NCBI GenBank assembly: GCA_003669055.1
Contig: RAYB01000005.1
Span: 62,001-126,000, forward strand
Source: a bacterium 1XD21-70
GTDB lineage: Bacteria > Bacillota > Clostridia > Lachnospirales > Lachnospiraceae
Direction: 5' to 3'
DNA: 64,000 nucleotides
Below the pieces are notes generated by a model, which was given only the letters and a program-made list of their open reading frames with translations, did not search any database and was not told where the DNA came from. Below, piece after piece: positions 43,254-51,509 of the stretch (the stretch's first letter is position 1; each line of letters opens with the position of its first letter). The translations under genes were made by a program, and so were the position numbers.

Positions 43254-44096
43254 ATGACCTTTTATGAAATGATAGAAGACCTGTCCCTGGCCTTGGGCCG
43301 GGAGAAGCTGGTGGTTTTCGTGGGGGCTGGCGTGTCGAAGAATTCGGGGCTCCCTACCTGGGGGCAGATCGTCCAGGTGTTTGCCAAAGAGATCGGCTAC
43401 CCTACAAGGGGGCGGCTGGCGACAGAAGAATACATCCGGATCCCTCAATATTACTACTGCCTGGACGAGAGCGAGAACCATGCGGATTATTATTCCCTGA
43501 TCCAATCCATGATACCGGAGGGCATAAAGCCGAACCTTTTGGATAAGCTGATCGTCTCCCTCCGCCCGAAACATATTGTGACGACCAATTTTGACACGCT
43601 CTTAGACCAGGTTGCCCAGGGATATGAGATCATCCGGGAAGACAGGGACCTGCTGACCGGGGTTTCCGCCCACTATCTGCTGAAACTCCATGGCGACATT
43701 TGCCAGCCTGAAAAGCTGGTGTTTAAGGAGGATGACTATCTGCATTATTCACACACCCACCGCCTGATGGAGACCTTCCTTAAGTCCCTGCTGATCGACC
43801 ATGTGTTTTTGTTTGTCGGATACTCCCTCAATGACTATAACCTGAAAACTTTTGTCAGCTGGATTGACTATATTGCCCAGGAAATGCAGGTAAAACGGGA
43901 GATGCACCGCAACTATTTCCTTTCCAGCAGTGACCATGCCGGTAAGGATTACTTAAGGAAGTATTATGAAGGCAAAGGCCTGGAGGTGATTGATTTGTAC
44001 CGCCTTCCCCCCGAGGTGGATGCCCGGGCAAAGTCTGTCCGGCTTTCAGAAGAGTTAGGGCGCAAGACATACGCGGTTCTGGATTTGCTGTTGTGA
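43254..44096 (+). CDS. Stand-alone SIR2-like protein
   Basis: A 280-residue protein of the SIR2_2-like group, which bind or hydrolyse NAD. The nucleotide-binding start is VVFVGAGVSKNSGLPTW (Gly-Ala-Gly at 24-26); TTNFDTLLD (110-118) supplies the conserved Asn and Asp, KLHGDI (144-149) the catalytic-type His, and FLFVGYSLNDYNLK (186-199) the last Rossmann strand. It lacks the zinc Cys set of true deacetylases. Members act as NADases in several phage-defence systems, often with a second domain or a HerA partner; none is present here, so a defence role is only a possibility. It sits 72 bp after the EndoQ/UvrD gene with a weak possible promoter (TTGCAA, 17 bp, TAGCCT). Confidence 0.8.
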   Translation: MTFYEMIEDLSLALGREKLVVFVGAGVSKNSGLPTWGQIVQVFAKEIGYPTRGRLATEEYIRIPQYYYCLDESENHADYYSLIQSMIPEGIKPNLLDKLIVSLRPKHIVTTNFDTLLDQVAQGYEIIREDRDLLTGVSAHYLLKLHGDICQPEKLVFKEDDYLHYSHTHRLMETFLKSLLIDHVFLFVGYSLNDYNLKTFVSWIDYIAQEMQVKREMHRNYFLSSSDHAGKDYLRKYYEGKGLEVIDLYRLPPEVDARAKSVRLSEELGRKTYAVLDLLL

Positions 44097-44100
44097 ACCC

Positions 44101-44129
44101 TTGCCTAACTTTCCGTACCATGTTATAAT
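44101..44129 (+). promoter_or_regulatory. Promoter of the receiver-GGDEF gene
   Basis: TTGCCT and a perfect TATAAT are separated by 17 bp, directly after the SIR2-like gene. The leader of about 85 nt carries an imperfect 15/16-bp direct repeat and a seven-codon frame. Confidence 0.65.
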
Positions 44130-44186
44130 AAGGGTACTATAACCGGCTTTCGGATCTTGGAGGGAAGAAGGAAGCCAGTTGAGGAC

Positions 44187-44210
44187 ATGAAGAAAAAGAA
44201 GCCAGTTTGA
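44187..44210 (+). CDS. Possible seven-codon leader frame MKKKKPV
   Basis: ATG AAG AAA AAG AAG CCA GTT TGA is preceded by GAGG and its stop overlaps the GAGGAG ribosome site of the receiver-GGDEF gene. The segment GAAGCCAGTT(T)GAGGA occurs twice (44171 and 44198), so the leader seems to have arisen by duplication of the ribosome-site region. It could couple or tune translation of the downstream gene. Spacing of its own ribosome site is short, so expression is uncertain. Confidence 0.25.
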   Translation: MKKKKPV

Positions 44211-44221
44211 GGAGAGCAGAC

Positions 44222-45139
44222 ATGGAAAAAATATTGATTGTTGACGACAGCCCCACACAAGCTGCTCAGCTGAAGTCCATTTTGGATGCCGATTATGACA
44301 TTGTAGTCGCCCAAACAGCGGAAGAGGGTCTTTCTTATGTAGGCTCTGAGGATTTTTCCCTGATTTTGTTGGATGTGGTAATGCCGGGGATGGATGGTTT
44401 TACCCTGCTGAAGAAGCTGCAGGAGGAGGTCATCACCCAGAGCGTCCCGGTGATCTTGATTACAAGCCTTTCAGATATCCAGCATGAGCAGCTTGGGCTT
44501 ACGCTGGGGGCGGTTGATTATATTTCAAAACCGTTCCATCCCTTGATTGTGAAGGCAAGGGTCAACACACATATCAAGCTGTACAGGTACCGCAAGCAGG
44601 TGGAGTACCAATCCATGACTGACCAGCTGACCGGGATCGCAAACAGGCGGCAGCATGATTGCTATAGCATTATCAAATGGAACGAGGCGATCCGTCTGCA
44701 GGTTCCTTTCTCTGTCTGTATGTTTGACATTGACCATTTCAAAGCGTACAATGACACATTTGGCCATCCTGCGGGGGATAAGGTGATTGCCAGCGTGGCA
44801 AAGGTAGTATCCTCCCACTTACAGCGCAGCACGGATTTTGTGGCGCGTTACGGCGGGGAAGAATTTGTGGCGTTCTTTTTGGGGGAAAATGCAACCCGGG
44901 CATTTACATATCTGAAAAAGGTCCGCAAGGCAGTAGAGAACCTCCACATCCCCCATGACCCTTCCACTGCCAAATGGGTGACGGTCAGCATCGGGGGCAT
45001 CACCCTGATCCCGCAAAGGGCGAATTCCTACGATGTTTACTTGAAAATTGCGGATACCATGCTTTATGATGCCAAGAAGTTTGGGCGGAACAGGGTCGTA
45101 TGGGCAAATGAGAAGATGGTACAGTGGTATGAAGATTAG
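44222..45139 (+). CDS. Receiver-GGDEF diguanylate cyclase response regulator
   Basis: A 305-residue response regulator that makes cyclic di-GMP. The receiver (1-120) has ILIVDDSPTQAAQLKSIL, phosphorylated Asp51 in LLDVVMPGMDG and YISKPF. The GGDEF domain has DQLTGIANRRQHD, FDIDHFKAYNDTFGHPAGD, an active-site ARYGGEEF and, five residues before it, RSTD, the canonical RxxD inhibitory site for c-di-GMP feedback, so the enzyme should be active and self-limited (PleD-like). The ATG at 44222 follows GAGGAG. No partner kinase is adjacent; the nearby hybrid kinases or the agr-like pair are candidates. Confidence 0.92.
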   Translation: MEKILIVDDSPTQAAQLKSILDADYDIVVAQTAEEGLSYVGSEDFSLILLDVVMPGMDGFTLLKKLQEEVITQSVPVILITSLSDIQHEQLGLTLGAVDYISKPFHPLIVKARVNTHIKLYRYRKQVEYQSMTDQLTGIANRRQHDCYSIIKWNEAIRLQVPFSVCMFDIDHFKAYNDTFGHPAGDKVIASVAKVVSSHLQRSTDFVARYGGEEFVAFFLGENATRAFTYLKKVRKAVENLHIPHDPSTAKWVTVSIGGITLIPQRANSYDVYLKIADTMLYDAKKFGRNRVVWANEKMVQWYED

Positions 45140-45183
45140 GTTAGGGGCGGCAGAGGGGTTTCCTTGCAAATGTGGTGGTAAAC

Positions 45184-45897
45184 GTGATAAAGTTTGCAAT
45201 TTGTGATGACGAACCGTTAATGGCCGGGGAGGTCTCCGGCTATCTTTCCAGGTATATGGAAGAAAAAAGCATAGCCTCTTACAGCGTCAGTACTTTTTCC
45301 GACGGCCGTTCCCTTTTGGAGGGCAGCTGTGACTTTGATTTGATTTTTCTTGATATCCGGATGGAGCCGCCGGACGGGATGGAGATTGCCCGGACGCTGC
45401 GCCAGCAGGGGAACCGCAGCCTGTTGGTTTTTATTACTGTCCTGAAAGAATGCGTATTTGACGCATTTGAGGTGGAGGCATACGATTATCTGGTTAAGCC
45501 GTTGGACGATGTACATTTTCGGCGTACTATGGACCGGGCAGTCCGGCTTTTGGGTCAGAGGGCGGCAAAGAGTATTGTTATCCAAAGGGGAAGTTCCTGT
45601 GAAGTGGTTTTATTGTCCGATATCGTGTACTGTGAGGTGCAGGGACGGAAAATCTATCTGCATCAAAAGGACGGGAGAACCATCGATTATTACCATAAGC
45701 TGAACGATTTTGAACAGCATGTAGACGGGCGTTTTTTCAAATGCCATAGGAGTTACTTAGTCAATCTCGATTATGTCCGCGGGTGCAGCGGGGGGCAGGT
45801 GCTGCTGCCGCAAGGGGATGCCATCCCCGTGTCCAGGCTGCGGGAGCGGGATCTGGCCCAGGCTCTTCTGCGGCATATGAAGGGAAGGGGATTGTGA
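45184..45897 (+). CDS. LytTR-type response regulator (AgrA-like)
   Basis: A 237-residue regulator with an N-terminal receiver (IKFAICDDEPLMAGEVSGYL, phospho-acceptor in LIFLDIRMEPPDG, AYDYLVKPLDD) and a C-terminal LytTR DNA-binding domain (IVYCEVQGRKIYLHQKDG, FFKCHRSYLVNLDYVRG). This class works with GHKL kinases in quorum sensing and bacteriocin control. The GTG at 45184 gives the standard IKFAICDDE start; an upstream GTG four codons earlier is possible. The kinase gene follows with one base between stop and ATG, so they form an operon. Confidence 0.92.
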   Translation: MIKFAICDDEPLMAGEVSGYLSRYMEEKSIASYSVSTFSDGRSLLEGSCDFDLIFLDIRMEPPDGMEIARTLRQQGNRSLLVFITVLKECVFDAFEVEAYDYLVKPLDDVHFRRTMDRAVRLLGQRAAKSIVIQRGSSCEVVLLSDIVYCEVQGRKIYLHQKDGRTIDYYHKLNDFEQHVDGRFFKCHRSYLVNLDYVRGCSGGQVLLPQGDAIPVSRLRERDLAQALLRHMKGRGL

Positions 45898-45898
45898 T

Positions 45899-47200
45899 AT
45901 GGACTATTTCAGCTTATGCTTAAACGGGCTGTGCCTTGTGGGGCAAGGCGTGATGCATATCACATTTTCCGGCCGGTTTACAGGGAAAAAGCAAGAAATA
46001 CAGCATTTTCTGGTTTATCTTTTCCTTCTTAGTTTCATGGAGTCAGTCTGTGGGGATGTCCCTTTTATCATCGGCATCCAGCTGCTTGTTTTATATGGCA
46101 TGAACCGTTTTGCCATAGGGAACCGGCCGCCTGAATCGTGTGCGGCTGCGGTTCTTGCCATTTATATCCTGCAATTCTCCTTTGGCATCATCAATTCGGC
46201 CGAGGCAGTGGTTTTTCCCGGTTTGGCCGGAAAGCCGCTGCTCTATGTATTGGTTGCCCTGGCAACTCTGGCTGCTTTTGTGATTTGCGCCTGCTGCTAT
46301 GGCCTGGTGCTTAAATTTCTGCCCCCGGCAGATGGCTGCCATACCCCATATATTGGGCTGCTGCTGCTTCCCGGGGTGTTCTTTTTTATCATTGAACTCT
46401 ATATCCTGCACACTTCTTATAGCAGCCTGCCCTTCCTTATAACCCCTGCAGAAAAAGGGATGCATATTATGCTGATGTTTTTGCAGGTGCTGGGGCTGGG
46501 GGCACTGCTTTGTACTTTATATGCCTACCGGCAGATCTGCCAGGGGTTTTTGGCACAGGCAGCATTGGATGCCCTGACCCAGGCGGCCAGGACACAGAAG
46601 GTATACATTGCCGAGGCGCAGATGCGCTATGAGCAGACAAAGGCATTCCGCCATGATATCAAAAACCACCTGTCTGTGCTGGAGGGCCTGCTTGGCAGCG
46701 GAAAATGGGAAGAAGGCAGGGGCTATCTGCAAAAGCTTGAGAAGGCGGCGGCTTCGCTGTCCTTCCCTTACCAGACAGGAAACCCGGTGGTGGATATCCT
46801 GCTGGGGGAAAAGCTTGGCCTGGCAAAGGCCGAGGGGATCTCGGCAGAAGTGTCGCTATGCCTGCCTAGGCCTTGCGGCATTGATGATTTTGACTTATGT
46901 GTGATTTTTGCAAATGCATTGGACAATGCAATCCATGCCTGCCAGGCAGACACCTCCGGGAAAGGGAAGTCGATCCGTATCTTGGGCGAGCGGCAGGGGG
47001 ATTTCTACCGCCTGGCATTTGAGAACACTTGTTTGGACGGACCGCCGCCCCTTGTGGGAACCGGGCTTTCCAATATCAGGGCAGTGTCTGAGAAATACCA
47101 GGGGTCGATGTTGGCAGAGAAGACGGGGGATTGCTTTTTTCTGAATGTACTGCTGGATATTTCATTACATGCAGAAGACAGTTCAAGACAAAACTATTGA
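45899..47200 (+). CDS. GHKL sensor histidine kinase (AgrC-like)
   Basis: A 433-residue kinase. The N-terminal half (1-220) is a six- to seven-helix membrane sensor, as in AgrC/ComD kinases that read peptide signals. A short helix leads to the phosphoacceptor box FRHDIKNHLSVLEGLL, then a GHKL ATPase with IFANALDNAIHACQ (N box) and LVGTGLSNIRAVSEKYQG (G box). It is paired with the LytTR regulator immediately upstream. No AgrD-like peptide or AgrB processing protein is visible nearby, so the signal is unknown. The next gene is a small coiled-coil protein 44 nt downstream. Confidence 0.9.
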   Translation: MDYFSLCLNGLCLVGQGVMHITFSGRFTGKKQEIQHFLVYLFLLSFMESVCGDVPFIIGIQLLVLYGMNRFAIGNRPPESCAAAVLAIYILQFSFGIINSAEAVVFPGLAGKPLLYVLVALATLAAFVICACCYGLVLKFLPPADGCHTPYIGLLLLPGVFFFIIELYILHTSYSSLPFLITPAEKGMHIMLMFLQVLGLGALLCTLYAYRQICQGFLAQAALDALTQAARTQKVYIAEAQMRYEQTKAFRHDIKNHLSVLEGLLGSGKWEEGRGYLQKLEKAAASLSFPYQTGNPVVDILLGEKLGLAKAEGISAEVSLCLPRPCGIDDFDLCVIFANALDNAIHACQADTSGKGKSIRILGERQGDFYRLAFENTCLDGPPPLVGTGLSNIRAVSEKYQGSMLAEKTGDCFFLNVLLDISLHAEDSSRQNY

Positions 47201-47230
47201 TTTTTTGGCAGTGAGCCGCTATCCTTGAGG

Positions 47231-47240
47231 AAGGAGGTGA
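47231..47240 (+). promoter_or_regulatory. Exceptionally strong ribosome-binding site
   Basis: AAGGAGGTGA is a ten-base match to the anti-Shine-Dalgarno end of 16S rRNA, with 4 nt to the ATG of the small coiled-coil gene. It is the longest such match I noticed in the window and implies high output of that protein. Confidence 0.8.
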
Positions 47241-47244
47241 TTTT

Positions 47245-47571
47245 ATGAATATTTCTTCTGTCAGCCCCAACAGCCTGCCCAGCGCCCCGGTCTCTCGCCA
47301 AGGAGGCAGTGCGGAGGCGAAAATACGTTCCTTGGAGCAGAAGCTGCAGACCTTGAATGCAGAAAAACAAAAGGCAATCCGGAACAAGGACGAGGAAGAA
47401 AAGAAAAAGCTGGAAAAGCAAATCCAAGAGCTGGAAAAGCAGATCCGGCAGCTGAAACAGCAGGAAAAAGCAAAGAAAAAGGCAGGCACGCCTGGGGCAG
47501 AAAAGGCTGCCCTCCGGGAGGCGGCTGCAAAATTATCCGGCACCGGAAGGTATCAGGATGTGTATGCATAA
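47245..47571 (+). CDS. Small Lys/Glu-rich coiled-coil protein (FlxA-like)
   Basis: A 108-residue soluble protein with no signal peptide. After a Ser/Pro-rich start (ISSVSPNSLPSAPVSRQGG) it forms one long charged coiled coil (about 22-82; AKIRSLEQKLQTLNAEKQKA, KKLEKQIQELEKQIRQLKQQ) with clear heptads, then an Ala-rich tail. It resembles the FlxA-like family of small clostridial proteins, a weak call. The very strong ribosome site suggests an abundant, perhaps structural or scaffold protein. It is the last gene behind the agr-like pair and is followed by a terminator-type hairpin, so it may belong to that operon. Confidence 0.65.
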   Translation: MNISSVSPNSLPSAPVSRQGGSAEAKIRSLEQKLQTLNAEKQKAIRNKDEEEKKKLEKQIQELEKQIRQLKQQEKAKKKAGTPGAEKAALREAAAKLSGTGRYQDVYA

Positions 47572-47600
47572 AGAAAAGAACCGTTAAATACGGAACCGGC

Positions 47601-47650
47601 AGCAGCGGCCAGGGAACTGAAAAACAGTTTTCCTGGCCGCTGCTTTGTAT
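47601..47650 (+). terminator. Terminator after the agr-like operon
   Basis: AGCAGCGGCCAGG at 47601 pairs with CCTGGCCGCTGCT ending at 47644, extended by AACTG/CAGTT around an A5 loop. The tail TTGTAT is only partly T-rich. It ends the unit of the coiled-coil gene. Confidence 0.6.
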
Positions 47651-47781
47651 GTGCCGGAAAAGCAGCCGGTTTTTCGGCCGGAAATATAGTGCAAAGAGAA
47701 TGCCTTTATGGTAAAATCTAAAAAGAGAGGGTAAGGGGGCAGGTTAAGGGTGTGGACGGACGAAGAAAAACGGAGTAAAGC

Positions 47782-49137
47782 GTGGATAAAAAAAAGATGA
47801 AAAAACTTCCCAGGCTTTTGTTTGCCGCCCCTGGCAGCGGAAGCGGGAAAACGGTTATTACCTGCGGGATACTAAGGATCCTGCAAAGGAGGCAGCTTTC
47901 TTGTGTATCCTACAAGTGCGGGCCGGATTATATAGACCCCATGTTCCACCAATATGTGCTGGGGGTGCCAGGCTATAACTTAGACAGCTTTTTTTTGCCA
48001 CCGGACCAGGTGAAAAGCTTGTTTGAAGAAAAAGCCAGAGGCGCAGATATGGCAGTGATCGAAGGGGTTATGGGGTATTATGACGGGGTTGCCGGAACCA
48101 CCACCCATGCCAGTGCATATGAGATTGCACGGATTACGGATACGCCGGTGGTCTTGGTTGTAGATGGGAAGAAAAGCAGCCTGTCCCTGGCAGCAACGGT
48201 GAAGGGGTTCCTGGAATATAAGCCAGACAGCCATATATGCGGCGTGATCCTCAACAGGACCCCGCCTGCGATGGCAGAGCGGCTGCGCCCATGCCTGGAA
48301 GAACTGGGGATCCGCATGTACGGCGCCCTTCCTCCGTGTGAGGAGGCCAGGTGGGAGAGCCGTTACCTGGGTCTGACGCTGCCAGGGGAGCAGGCAAGGC
48401 TGAGGGAGAAGGTGGAGGCTTTGGCAGACCGGCTGGAGCCATGCCTGGATGTGGAAGGGCTTCTGGAATTGGCAGGGAGTGCGCCGCCTGTGCACCGGGC
48501 CAGCCCCCGGACACCATTGCCTTTTCATCAGGGAAAGGAACTTCGCAACATTGCCATAGCCAGGGATGAGGCGTTTTGTTTTTATTATCAGGAAAACCTG
48601 GAATTGCTGGAGAGAAACGGCTGGAAGCTGGTTCCCTTCAGCCCTCTTCATGACCGGCACCTCCCTTGTGCCGGTGTGTCGGCAATCCTGCTGGGGGGAG
48701 GGTATCCGGAAGCCTATGCCAGGGAACTGTCAGAGAACAAGGCCATGCTGTCAGAACTCCGGGCTGCGTACAGGCAGGGGACGAAGTTTATGGCAGAATG
48801 CGGGGGGTTCCTTTACCTGCATGAAACCCTGGAAGGGGCGGACGGCATTTCTTATCCCATGGTTGGCCTGGTCAGGGCAAAGGGGTACCGGACAGGGAAG
48901 CTGTCCCGGTTCGGCTATATCATTTTGTTTGGGAAAGATGGGCAGAAGCTGGCACGGGCGCATGAATTCCACTATTGGGACAGCACCCTGCCAGGCCAGG
49001 ATTTAAGGGCAGTAAAGCCGCTAAGCGCCAGGGGGTGGGAGTGCATGCATGTGACAAAGAGGATGCTTGCCGGGTTCCCCCATCTGTATTACGCCTCGAA
49101 CCCGGACTGGATCCTGGAGTTTTTAAAGAGCATGTGA
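47782..49137 (+). CDS. cbiA: Cobyrinate a,c-diamide synthase
   Basis: A 451-residue ATP-dependent amidase of cobalamin synthesis that converts two side chains of cobyrinate to amides using glutamine. The N-terminal dethiobiotin-synthetase-like domain has LLFAAPGSGSGKTVITCGIL (P-loop), YKCGPDYIDPMFH and VIEGVMGYYDGVAGTT. The C-terminal class I amidotransferase domain has ILLGGGYPEAYARELSENKA and the nucleophile in FMAECGGFLYL. The start is GTG with GGAG 6 nt upstream; an ATG five codons later is possible. It is apart from other cobalamin genes except the distant cbiL. I could not recognise a B12 riboswitch in the 210-bp gap upstream. Confidence 0.92.
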   Translation: MDKKKMKKLPRLLFAAPGSGSGKTVITCGILRILQRRQLSCVSYKCGPDYIDPMFHQYVLGVPGYNLDSFFLPPDQVKSLFEEKARGADMAVIEGVMGYYDGVAGTTTHASAYEIARITDTPVVLVVDGKKSSLSLAATVKGFLEYKPDSHICGVILNRTPPAMAERLRPCLEELGIRMYGALPPCEEARWESRYLGLTLPGEQARLREKVEALADRLEPCLDVEGLLELAGSAPPVHRASPRTPLPFHQGKELRNIAIARDEAFCFYYQENLELLERNGWKLVPFSPLHDRHLPCAGVSAILLGGGYPEAYARELSENKAMLSELRAAYRQGTKFMAECGGFLYLHETLEGADGISYPMVGLVRAKGYRTGKLSRFGYIILFGKDGQKLARAHEFHYWDSTLPGQDLRAVKPLSARGWECMHVTKRMLAGFPHLYYASNPDWILEFLKSM

Positions 49138-49174
49138 CAGGTGAGCAAATCGTGTCAGAAAAGGAGGAAGGGGA

Positions 49175-49519
49175 ATGGCTTCCAAGATTGAATTTGTAGA
49201 ATTTATAGCTGACCAGCTGAAAGGGGCAGGGGCAATCACCTGCAAAAAAATGTTTGGTGAATACGGTGTCTATTGTGAAGGGAAAATTTTTGCCGTGATC
49301 TGTGAAGACCAGTTCTATATCAAAATCACAGAAGCCGGGCGGAAGCTTTGCCCTCATTTGCAGGAGGCTCCCCCTTATAAAGGGGCAAAGAATTATTTCC
49401 TGGTGGAAGATGTGGAAGACCGGGAAAAGATGGTCAAGCTGGCAGTGGCGACCTGTGGGGAACTGCCGGCGCCAAAGGAAAAAAAGAAGAAGCCGAAAAA
49501 AGAGGGCATATCAAAGTAA
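49175..49519 (+). CDS. TfoX N-terminal domain protein
   Basis: A 114-residue protein matching the N-terminal domain of TfoX/Sxy, the competence regulator of gamma-proteobacteria: [36 protein letters not shown] and a Lys-rich tail ([11 protein letters not shown]). The C-terminal TfoX domain is missing, as is usual in Firmicutes, where the role is unknown. AAGGAGGAAGGGG precedes the ATG. A PdxA-family gene begins 16 nt after the stop and is probably co-transcribed. Confidence 0.85.
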   Translation: MASKIEFVEFIADQLKGAGAITCKKMFGEYGVYCEGKIFAVICEDQFYIKITEAGRKLCPHLQEAPPYKGAKNYFLVEDVEDREKMVKLAVATCGELPAPKEKKKKPKKEGISK

Positions 49520-49535
49520 AAGGAAGGGGAAGAGG

Positions 49536-50549
49536 ATGAGAAAACCTGTGATTGCCGTTACAATGGGGGATCCGGCGGGGATCGGGTCGGAGATTGTCGT
49601 GAAAGCCATGGGGGATCCTGCCGTCCAGGAACATGCGGTGTGCATCGTGGTCGGGGACAGGAAGGTGCTTGGCTTGGCGATGGAGGCTACCGGCACCAAC
49701 CTGCAGGTCCATAGCATCGGCACGGTGCAGGAGGCCAGAGAGGAAAAGGGCGTATTAAACCTGATAGACTTAGATAACGTGGATCTGGGGATGTTCGCCT
49801 GGGGGAAGGCCAGTGCCATGTGCGGCCGGGCAGCATATGGGTATATTGAAAAAAGCATTCAGCTTGCGAACGGGAAAGAGGTGGACGCAGTCAGCACAGC
49901 CCCAATTAACAAGGAGGCGCTCTACGCTGCCGGGATCCCCTATATCGGGCATACGGAAATATTCGGTGCCTTGACAGGTACGGATGACCCCCTGACCATG
50001 TTTGAGACAAAAGGAATGCGTGTTTTCTTCCTGACAAGGCATGTATCGATGCGCAGGATGCTGGACCTGGTCAAAAAGGACAGGGTGGTCGATTATGTAG
50101 CCCGTTGTACAAAAGCCCTAAAGCGCCTTGGGGTATCAAATGGCACGATGGCAATCGCCGGGCTGAATCCCCACAGCGGTGAACACGGGCTGTTCGGGGA
50201 GGAAGAAATGCAGGAGATCGAACCTGCTGTAAGGGAATTAAGGGCAATGGGATATGACGTGGCCGGGCCTGTGGGGGCAGATTCCGTATTCCATCAGTGT
50301 GCTGCCGGGAAATATAACAGTGTGCTCTCCCTGTACCATGACCAGGGGCACATTGCCGCAAAAACTCTGGATTTTGACCGGACGGTCGCCATCACCAACG
50401 GCATGCCGATTTTGAGGACATCCGTAGACCATGGGACTGCATTTGATATTGCGGGAACGGGAGCGGCCGGGGCAGTCAGCATGGCAGAGGCAATTTTGCT
50501 GGCGGCAAAATATTCTCCTTGTTTCCGGGCTTTTTCCCCTAAGGAATGA
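49536..50549 (+). CDS. PdxA-family 4-phospho-sugar-acid dehydrogenase
   Basis: A 337-residue NAD-dependent metal enzyme of the PdxA family. Start [20 protein letters not shown], metal-binding His in [27 protein letters not shown] and [15 protein letters not shown], with substrate loop [14 protein letters not shown]. True PdxA acts in vitamin B6 synthesis on 4-phospho-hydroxythreonine; PdxA2 relatives oxidise phospho-threonate or phospho-erythronate in sugar-acid breakdown. No pdxJ, pdxB or sugar-acid kinase gene lies nearby, and clostridia usually make B6 by PdxST, so a catabolic role is somewhat more likely. The ATG is preferred to an upstream in-frame start that would overlap the TfoX gene. 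Confidence 0.88.
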   Translation: MRKPVIAVTMGDPAGIGSEIVVKAMGDPAVQEHAVCIVVGDRKVLGLAMEATGTNLQVHSIGTVQEAREEKGVLNLIDLDNVDLGMFAWGKASAMCGRAAYGYIEKSIQLANGKEVDAVSTAPINKEALYAAGIPYIGHTEIFGALTGTDDPLTMFETKGMRVFFLTRHVSMRRMLDLVKKDRVVDYVARCTKALKRLGVSNGTMAIAGLNPHSGEHGLFGEEEMQEIEPAVRELRAMGYDVAGPVGADSVFHQCAAGKYNSVLSLYHDQGHIAAKTLDFDRTVAITNGMPILRTSVDHGTAFDIAGTGAAGAVSMAEAILLAAKYSPCFRAFSPKE

Positions 50550-50659
50550 CGTTCTTTTTCTCATTGAATCTCCAGGCTGTCTGTGGTAAACTACTATACA
50601 GGACAGGCAGCTTTTTCCATAAAAGGGATCAAAATACAGACACCATACAAGGAGAAATT

Positions 50660-51430
50660 ATGTTAAAAGAGGGTTTGCTTTTGGAAATTCTTAAAATCGT
50701 CCAGGAATGTGGGGACATCATGTTGGGCGCTACCGATATCGAGCGGAAGACCCATCAGAAGGAAGGGAAAGGGAATTTTGTCACGGACTATGATTCCAGG
50801 GTGCAGAAAGCATTGAAGGCCAGGCTGCTGAGCCTGGTTCCAGGAGCCGCATTCCTTGGCGAAGAGGATCAGATGGATCACACGGATATCTCCAAAGGTT
50901 ATGCATTTATCGTGGATCCGATCGACGGCACAGCCAATTTTATCCGGGGCTATAACGCCAGCTGTGTCAGCGTGGCACTGGCAAAAGACGGATATCCCAT
51001 ACTGGGCGTGGTCTATAACCCGTACCAAAAGGAAGTTTATTATGCAGAGAAAGGGAAAGGGGCATACCAAAACGGGGAAAGGATCCATGCCTCAGAGCGG
51101 AGCCTGGAAGAGGGGATCGTCCTGTTCGGGGTAGCCCCTTACAATAAAGAACTGATGCAAAAATCTTTTGAAACGGCCTACCGCTATGTGTCCTGCGCGG
51201 AGGATCTGCGCAGAAGCGGTTCGGCGGCGCTCGATTTATGCATGGTGGCCAGCGGCCGGGCAGAATTTTTCTTTGAGATGGTGCTGTCCCCCTGGGATTA
51301 TGCCGCCGGTGCATTGCTGGTGGAGGAAGCGGGAGGGTTTACCGGCGACCTTGAAGGAAGGCCGCTCACTTATGACCGGAAACAGACGGTAACGGCCAGG
51401 GCGCCTAAGGTGGAACTGCTGAAGCCGTGA
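50660..51430 (+). CDS. Inositol monophosphatase family protein
   Basis: A 256-residue magnesium-dependent sugar or inositol phosphatase of the IMPase/CysQ/FBPase superfamily. Signatures: NFVTDYDSRVQKALK, FLGEED, YAFIVDPIDGTANFIRGYNA with three metal ligands, and SGSAALDLCMVASGRAEFFF followed by LSPWDYAAGALLVEEAGG. Substrate could be inositol phosphate, phosphoadenosine phosphate or fructose bisphosphate; the DPIDGTANF form is typical of IMPases. AAGGAG lies before the ATG; an upstream in-frame extension is not conserved. A weak promoter (TTGAAT, 17 bp, TAAACT) may start at 50562. Confidence 0.9.
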   Translation: MLKEGLLLEILKIVQECGDIMLGATDIERKTHQKEGKGNFVTDYDSRVQKALKARLLSLVPGAAFLGEEDQMDHTDISKGYAFIVDPIDGTANFIRGYNASCVSVALAKDGYPILGVVYNPYQKEVYYAEKGKGAYQNGERIHASERSLEEGIVLFGVAPYNKELMQKSFETAYRYVSCAEDLRRSGSAALDLCMVASGRAEFFFEMVLSPWDYAAGALLVEEAGGFTGDLEGRPLTYDRKQTVTARAPKVELLKP

Positions 51431-51509
51431 GGCGGGTGCAGCATGAAAAAGGCAAGATAAAAATGTGCCGTAAAAACAGGCAACAGCATAAAGGAAAAGG
51501 AGAAAGGAT

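Noticed and set aside
43254-44096. Sir2-HerA or Thoeris defence system
   Set aside because: No HerA ATPase, SLOG or TIR-domain gene lies on either side of the SIR2-like gene.
47572-47781. Cobalamin riboswitch before cbiA
   Set aside because: The gap holds the terminator of the upstream unit; no recognisable B12-box was seen.
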